Part shown: in pieces, positions 6,420-10,099 of the stretch
How the letters are laid out: every line of letters starts with the position of its first letter
How positions within the stretch are numbered: the stretch's first letter is position 1
Translations under genes and position numbers: made by a program
Origin: Rhodospirillales bacterium
GTDB taxonomy: Bacteria; Pseudomonadota; Alphaproteobacteria; Rhodospirillales; Casp-alpha2
Direction of reading: 5' to 3'
Assembly: GCA_018664265.1 (NCBI GenBank)
Contig: JABJOR010000354.1
Span: 1 to 10,099 of the forward strand
DNA length: 10,099 bases
The notes under the pieces: generated by a model
The model's input: the letters and a program-made list of their open reading frames with translations, nothing else
Databases searched by the model: none
What the model was told of the DNA's origin: nothing

Positions 6420-7646
6420 GTGGAAAGCTTTGATCATGTCATTGTCGGTGGCGGTATACTCGGCGCGTCTATTGCATGGCACTTATCATGTAAAAACGCG
6501 GGTTCCATATTACTTCTTGAACGCAATGAACTGGCCAGTGCCGCATCAAGTCGCGCAGCCGGGCTGATAATTCAGGCCTCCACCAAATTTGCCAAAACTC
6601 CGCTCGCCAAGCTAACTCGCGACACTATCCCGCTTCTTGTAGAGGAGCTGGGCGAAAGTGTCGGATACCATGATGTCGGCAGCCTGCGCATTGCAGCCTC
6701 AAGCGAACGCGCCCTTGAGCTGGACGCCATGACAGCGGACGCCGAGAAAAATGATATTCCGTATGATTGGCTGGACGGGGTCGAGGCCGCAGCAATGGCC
6801 CCGTGGCTAGACCCGTCGCCGATTCTTAAAGCTGTTTTCCTTCCGACGGACGGTTATGTTGACCCCTACCTTTTGAGTATGGCCTACATTCGCGCAGCCC
6901 AGGCCCGTGGTGTGATCGTTCGCCCGCGCACGGAAGTCACAGACGTTTTGACGGAGGGTGATAAGGTTGTCGGTGTCATGACCGACGCCGGGCAGGTTTT
7001 CTGCAATACTGTAATTGATGCCTGTGGTGTCTGGGCCGCAATCTTTTCTGAACGCGTTGGATATCCGCTGCCCATGGCCCCAGTGCGCAGCCATTACTGG
7101 ATGACAGAACCGAACGAAAGCTATGGTGGTGAACATCCCATGACAATTCTTCCCGATGTATCTGCCTTCACCCGGCCAGAGGTCGGCGGACTGGTGCTTG
7201 GTATTCAGGAGCCGCAATCGGCTACTTTTGATGCGCATGATTTGCCCAAAGACCCCGCCGCATTTTCACCCACAAAAGGTGAAGAACACTGGGATCTTCT
7301 CGCCGATGCGTCCGAGGCCGTAGCGCAATTCTTCCCCGGTATCATGCAGGCACAGTTTTCCAGTTACGTGTGTGGGCTGTCGTCCTATACACCGGACGGC
7401 GAAATAGTGTTGGGGCCTGTCCCCGGTATTGATGGCTTCCTGGCAGCGTCTGGTGCTTGCGGCTCTGGAATAACGCTTTCGGCGGGTATTGGTGACGTCA
7501 TCGCCGATCTGGCTTTGAGTCAGCAACCAGTCTTTGATATCACCACATTCCGCCCCGACCGCTTCGGCCCTGTCGATCCGTTCAGTGAACATTTCCGCGC
7601 CCAATGCGCCGCTGCACGGGCTTCTAAATCCCGTAAGGTGAATTAA
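6420..7646 (+). CDS. FAD-dependent oxidoreductase, DAO superfamily (sarcosine/dimethylglycine oxidoreductase-like)
   Basis: The 408-residue product starts with a dinucleotide-binding motif, VIVGGGILGAS (Gly10, Gly12, Gly15), with Glu35 placed to hold the FAD ribose. A conserved SSRAAGLI follows at 44-51. The C-terminal part has YTPDGEIVLGPVPG and GACGSGITLSAGIGD (from 345), the FAD-closing block of D-amino-acid dehydrogenases, sarcosine oxidase beta subunits and the N-terminal domain of dimethylglycine dehydrogenase. It lacks the C-terminal folate-binding GcvT-like domain of full dimethylglycine dehydrogenase, so formaldehyde would be released rather than passed to folate if it demethylates. 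The likely role is oxidation of an N-methylated or other secondary amino acid produced upstream in the pathway; the exact substrate cannot be read. The start is GTG at 6420, 48 bases after the reductase, with GAGAG at 6411-6415 as ribosome site. The stop overlaps that of the convergent transporter gene. Confidence 0.85.
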   Translation: MESFDHVIVGGGILGASIAWHLSCKNAGSILLLERNELASAASSRAAGLIIQASTKFAKTPLAKLTRDTIPLLVEELGESVGYHDVGSLRIAASSERALELDAMTADAEKNDIPYDWLDGVEAAAMAPWLDPSPILKAVFLPTDGYVDPYLLSMAYIRAAQARGVIVRPRTEVTDVLTEGDKVVGVMTDAGQVFCNTVIDACGVWAAIFSERVGYPLPMAPVRSHYWMTEPNESYGGEHPMTILPDVSAFTRPEVGGLVLGIQEPQSATFDAHDLPKDPAAFSPTKGEEHWDLLADASEAVAQFFPGIMQAQFSSYVCGLSSYTPDGEIVLGPVPGIDGFLAASGACGSGITLSAGIGDVIADLALSQQPVFDITTFRPDRFGPVDPFSEHFRAQCAAARASKSRKVN

Positions 7647-8569
7647 GCTCCGCTCTCTTCCTCCGCCTCTTTTTTCTTTCGTCGCTCCCGCCAGACGATA
7701 AGCAATCCACCGCCGATGATCAGCAACGCGCCCGGGAACAAGGTGTCGAACGGGGCTTCGCCAAAGATATACCAGCCGATGGCGAACGAGAACGGGATGC
7801 CGAAGTATTCAAACGGTGCCAGATTGCCCGGTGATGTCAAACGATACGCTGTGATCAGCAACAGCACCGCACACCCACCAACCGCGCCCATAGCAAAAAT
7901 CCACATCCAGTCTTCGGTTGATGCGACGGGTATGAATCCACTCGTTGAACTCATCAATATTGTTGAGCCCACTAAAGCACCAAAGGTGGAATAAAGATTT
8001 ATAGTGGCGGTTGGTACGTCTGTATCGAACATGCGTACAGTAACACTGTTTATGGCATAAAATAATGCGGCGCAGAGCGGCAATATGGCGTAGAGGGTAA
8101 AGACGCTGGAACCGGGCCGCATGATCCAGACAACGCCGACAAAGCCCAGAGCAACAGCAATCCAGCGCCACTTCCCAACACGCAAGCCCAGCAACGGCAC
8201 GCTGAGGGCAGTGACAAACATCGGGCTTATGAACGCCAGTGTGTTGACGGTGGCAAATTCCATATGCATGAGGGCCGAATAATAACTAAATTGGGCAAAG
8301 GTGATAATGCCGCCCCGAAACAGACCCAGTTTCCAATTGCGGATAATCATCGGACGCCCTGCACTGTGCCATTCACTCGACAACAATAAGACAATGATAC
8401 TGGGAATCAGGCCAAAGACATTGCGCAGCACAGAAAGCTGTTGGGCCGGATAGCGTCCGCCCAGATGCTTGATGATGGCGCCCATGATGTCGAACAGGAA
8501 CAGCGCTGATAATATAATGACAACGGCCTGAACAAACGTAGGGAGTGACTTGATCCAGCGGACGGGCAC
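7643..8569 (-). CDS. EamA-type (DMT superfamily) membrane transporter
   Basis: The 308-residue protein is strongly hydrophobic, with about ten predicted transmembrane helices arranged as two EamA repeats (roughly residues 13-152 and 157-293). The first repeat ends in LGFVGVVWIMRP and the second has the typical SPGNLAPFEYFGIPF stretch before the last helices. The C terminus is a charged cytoplasmic tail rich in Arg, Lys and Glu. Members export or import small metabolites such as amino acids; the cargo here is unknown. The start is a GTG at 8567-8569, with a GAAAGG ribosome site a few bases upstream on the minus strand, and the first helix begins shortly after. The gene converges on the FAD oxidoreductase, sharing a TTAA where both stop codons overlap, and diverges from the aminotransferase. 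The opposite strand means it is not part of the main operon; its link to amine metabolism is by position only. Confidence 0.9.
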   Translation of the reverse strand: MPVRWIKSLPTFVQAVVIILSALFLFDIMGAIIKHLGGRYPAQQLSVLRNVFGLIPSIIVLLLSSEWHSAGRPMIIRNWKLGLFRGGIITFAQFSYYSALMHMEFATVNTLAFISPMFVTALSVPLLGLRVGKWRWIAVALGFVGVVWIMRPGSSVFTLYAILPLCAALFYAINSVTVRMFDTDVPTATINLYSTFGALVGSTILMSSTSGFIPVASTEDWMWIFAMGAVGGCAVLLLITAYRLTSPGNLAPFEYFGIPFSFAIGWYIFGEAPFDTLFPGALLIIGGGLLIVWRERRKKKEAEEESGA

Positions 8570-8755
8570 GGTGAGCCTTTCGGGTTATAACCTGACCTTA
8601 ATGCACAGCTTGGAGTGTGGAATGCAATTTTATTGTTGGCAATAACTCAAAATGACTATGGAAATTTTGAAAATGTGTCTATACAGTCCACAAAATCTTC
8701 CCCGGGTATGGTCGGAGACTACCGGGTTAATGTTATTGAATAAGGATTTGGTTTG
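8570..8755. promoter_or_regulatory. divergent intergenic control region with several palindromes
   Basis: This gap holds the start regions of both the minus-strand transporter and the plus-strand aminotransferase. Palindromes are visible: GGTTATAACC at 8583-8592; TTATTG-ttgg-CAATAA at 8630-8645; ATTTT-g-AAAAT at 8664-8674; and an imperfect CCCGGGTA/TACCGGG pair at 8701-8708 and 8720-8726 in the aminotransferase leader. The 16-base element at 8630-8645 has the size and symmetry of a dimeric repressor site. No single promoter stands out: TTGAAA at 8667-8672 with CAAAAT at 8691-8696 is one weak plus-strand option. AAGGAT at 8742-8747 is the aminotransferase ribosome site. Confidence 0.45.
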
Positions 8756-9928
8756 ATGAAATACGCAGATCGGGTTGATCGTTTGGCTGGTGAAGCCGCT
8801 GATGCTTGGGGACTTTACGTTATTGCTGCCCAGCGCAAAAGCGAAGGTCAGGACATTATTATGCTGTCCATCGGCGACACAGATTTTGAATCCCCCGATG
8901 TTGTCATTGAAGAAGCCTATGCAGCCCTGAAACGTGGTCGGACAAATTATGCAAATATCACCGGAATTCAGCCCCTGCGTGAGGCTATTGCCAAACGACA
9001 GGCGCGTAAATCCGGGGTGGAAATCACACCCGATCAGGTCGTCGTCACCCAAGGTGCGCAAAATGCACTTTATAATGTGGCGCAATGTTTGCTCGATCCT
9101 GGCTGTGAGGTGATCGTGCCTGAGCCCATGTATGTGACATACCCGGCAACCATTGAAGGAACCGGGGCGAACCTGATTTCCGTTGAATCACGCGCCGAGA
9201 ACAATTTTCATCCCACCATTGAAGACATTGCAGGTGCCATTACCGATAAAACACAGGCAATTTTTCTGGCGACCCCGAACAACCCCACGGGGGCGGTTTA
9301 TACCCGCACGGAATTGGAAGCTATTGCAGAACTTTGCAAGAAGCATGACCTGTGGTTGGTGTCCGATGAAGTCTATGGCGATCTGACCTATGAGAACGAG
9401 CATTTCTCAGCCATTTCCCTGCCGGGAATGCGCGAGCGTACAATCGCGATTAGCAGCCTGTCCAAATCCCATGCAATGGCCGGGTGGCGCTTGGGCTGGG
9501 CGATTGTGCCGGAAGAGCTGGCAGAACATATGGACCGCCTCGGTTTGTGTTCAACCTATGGCACATCCACATTTATTCAGGACGCCGCCATTGTTGCCAT
9601 AGAAGAAATCCCGGAAGGTATCGCCGAGATGAAAGTTGCCTATACGAATCGCCGCGAAAGATTTTGCAATTTCCTGAACAACCTTCCAGGGCTTGCTTGT
9701 CGTATGCCCGAAGGTGGCATGTTTGCTATGCTGGATGTGCGAGCCACAGGCTTAAGCGCCTATGACTATGCCCATAAATTGCTTGATGATCAGGGCATAT
9801 CCACCTTGCCAGCCGACGCCTTTGGCCCCAGCGCCAAAGGGTTTCTGCGTATCAACATGGGCGCAAGCGACGATCTTCTGGATGAAGCGGCCAGACGGAT
9901 TGAGGCGTTTGAGAAGACTCTGGTATAA
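8756..9928 (+). CDS. class I/II PLP-dependent aminotransferase
   Basis: The 390-residue protein belongs to the fold-type I aminotransferases (aspartate-aminotransferase-like, subgroup I-gamma style). Lys237 in SSLSKSHAMAGWRLGW is the PLP Schiff-base lysine, Asp204 and Tyr207 in SDEVY contact the cofactor, Asn176 lies in PNNPTG, and Arg365 in FLRINMG is the carboxylate-binding arginine. It is cytosolic and exchanges an amino group between an amino acid and a keto acid; the amino-acid preference cannot be set from motifs alone. The ATG at 8756 is chosen over the TTG one codon earlier because AAGGAT lies eight bases before it and the ATG is conventional. The gene is monocistronic, divergent from the EamA transporter, and closed by the hairpin at 9953-9984. 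It could handle the amino acid released by the demethylation pathway or the one moved by the transporter, both of which are inference. Confidence 0.94.
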   Translation: MKYADRVDRLAGEAADAWGLYVIAAQRKSEGQDIIMLSIGDTDFESPDVVIEEAYAALKRGRTNYANITGIQPLREAIAKRQARKSGVEITPDQVVVTQGAQNALYNVAQCLLDPGCEVIVPEPMYVTYPATIEGTGANLISVESRAENNFHPTIEDIAGAITDKTQAIFLATPNNPTGAVYTRTELEAIAELCKKHDLWLVSDEVYGDLTYENEHFSAISLPGMRERTIAISSLSKSHAMAGWRLGWAIVPEELAEHMDRLGLCSTYGTSTFIQDAAIVAIEEIPEGIAEMKVAYTNRRERFCNFLNNLPGLACRMPEGGMFAMLDVRATGLSAYDYAHKLLDDQGISTLPADAFGPSAKGFLRINMGASDDLLDEAARRIEAFEKTLV

Positions 9929-9952
9929 ATCTTACTTGTTTAGTTAAACGAA

Positions 9953-9984
9953 ATCGCCCCTGAGAGGAAAGTCTCAGGGGCGAT
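9953..9984. terminator. bidirectional intrinsic terminator
   Basis: A perfect 13-bp stem (ATCGCCCCTGAGA at 9953-9965, its complement at 9972-9984) closes a 6-base GGAAAG loop. On the plus strand it is followed by CTTGTTTGTCT, and on the minus strand by TTCGTTTAAC, both T-rich but interrupted. It lies between two convergent genes, 24 bases past the aminotransferase stop and 29 bases past the stop of the minus-strand edge gene, so it can serve both. Confidence 0.85.
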
Positions 9985-10013
9985 CTTGTTTGTCTCAAAA
10001 GTTAGGGTTTCGC

Positions 10014-10099
10014 TTATTCGTTCATTTCTGAACGCAAGCCCTTCCAGATACCCACGCACATCAACAATAATAGTGCTGCAAACGGGAAGCCTGTTGTCA
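10014..10099 (-). CDS. C-terminal fragment of a probable BCCT-family (betaine/carnitine/choline) transporter
   Basis: Reading the minus strand from the right edge gives 27 residues in an open frame that ends in TAA at 10014-10016. The tail is GFPFAALLLLMCVGIWKGL followed by RSEMNE. A Pro-Phe step followed by a leucine-rich helix with LLMC and a short charged tail is what I recall of the last transmembrane helix of BCCT transporters, which carry glycine betaine, choline, carnitine and related quaternary amines. Its convergent placement against the terminator supports a genuine gene end. Only about 5 percent of a typical BCCT protein is present, so the family call is tentative, but it fits the methylated-amine theme of the locus. 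Another multi-helix membrane protein is the alternative. Confidence 0.6.
   Translation of the reverse strand, partial: TTGFPFAALLLLMCVGIWKGLRSEMNE

Noticed and set aside
8753..8755. TTG start one codon before the aminotransferase ATG
   Set aside because: The adjacent ATG has the better start codon and suitable spacing from AAGGAT.
10000..10099. Alternative minus-strand frame at the right edge that stays open into the terminator
   Set aside because: It runs through the hairpin and has no membrane or other recognisable pattern, while the neighbouring frame gives a coherent helix and ends just before the terminator.

Overview
The window reads as part of a catabolic locus for N-methylated amines in a Gram-negative bacterium, most likely an alphaproteobacterium. 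That placement rests on base composition, codon style and family resemblance as I know them; nothing here identifies a genus. Coding density is high. The rightward genes from the left edge to about 7.65 kb look like one operon or two linked ones. No rRNA, tRNA, CRISPR array, transposase or phage gene is visible.

Layout: (1) 1-4557 holds three tandem, same-strand paralogs of the trimethylamine/dimethylamine dehydrogenase family: the C-terminal tail of one, then two complete copies of 692 and 680 residues. Both complete copies keep the cysteine that carries covalent FMN in characterised members, the four 4Fe-4S cysteines and the C-terminal nucleotide-binding half, but they differ in the substrate pocket. 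(2) 4571-6371 holds a MOSC-domain protein and, four bases later, an FAD/NAD/2Fe-2S reductase. (3) 6420-7646 is an FAD-dependent amine or amino-acid oxidoreductase of the DAO superfamily. (4) 7643-8569 on the minus strand is an EamA-type (DMT superfamily) membrane transporter, whose stop codon overlaps that of the oxidoreductase. (5) 8756-9928 is a class I/II aminotransferase on the plus strand, divergent from the transporter across a 186-base region with several small palindromes. (6) A perfect 13-bp hairpin at 9953-9984 separates the aminotransferase from the C-terminal end of a minus-strand gene at the right edge. That tail looks like a BCCT (betaine/carnitine/choline) transporter.

A working model, which is inference: the edge transporter brings in a quaternary or tertiary methylated amine. 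The reductase feeds electrons either to an oxygenase outside the window or to the MOSC protein. The TMADH-family enzymes remove N-methyl groups as formaldehyde, the DAO-family enzyme oxidises the resulting secondary amine or amino acid, and the aminotransferase handles the freed amino acid. The actual substrate cannot be read from this sequence. The most interesting points are the divergent active sites of the tandem dehydrogenases and the adjacent MOSC/reductase pair.
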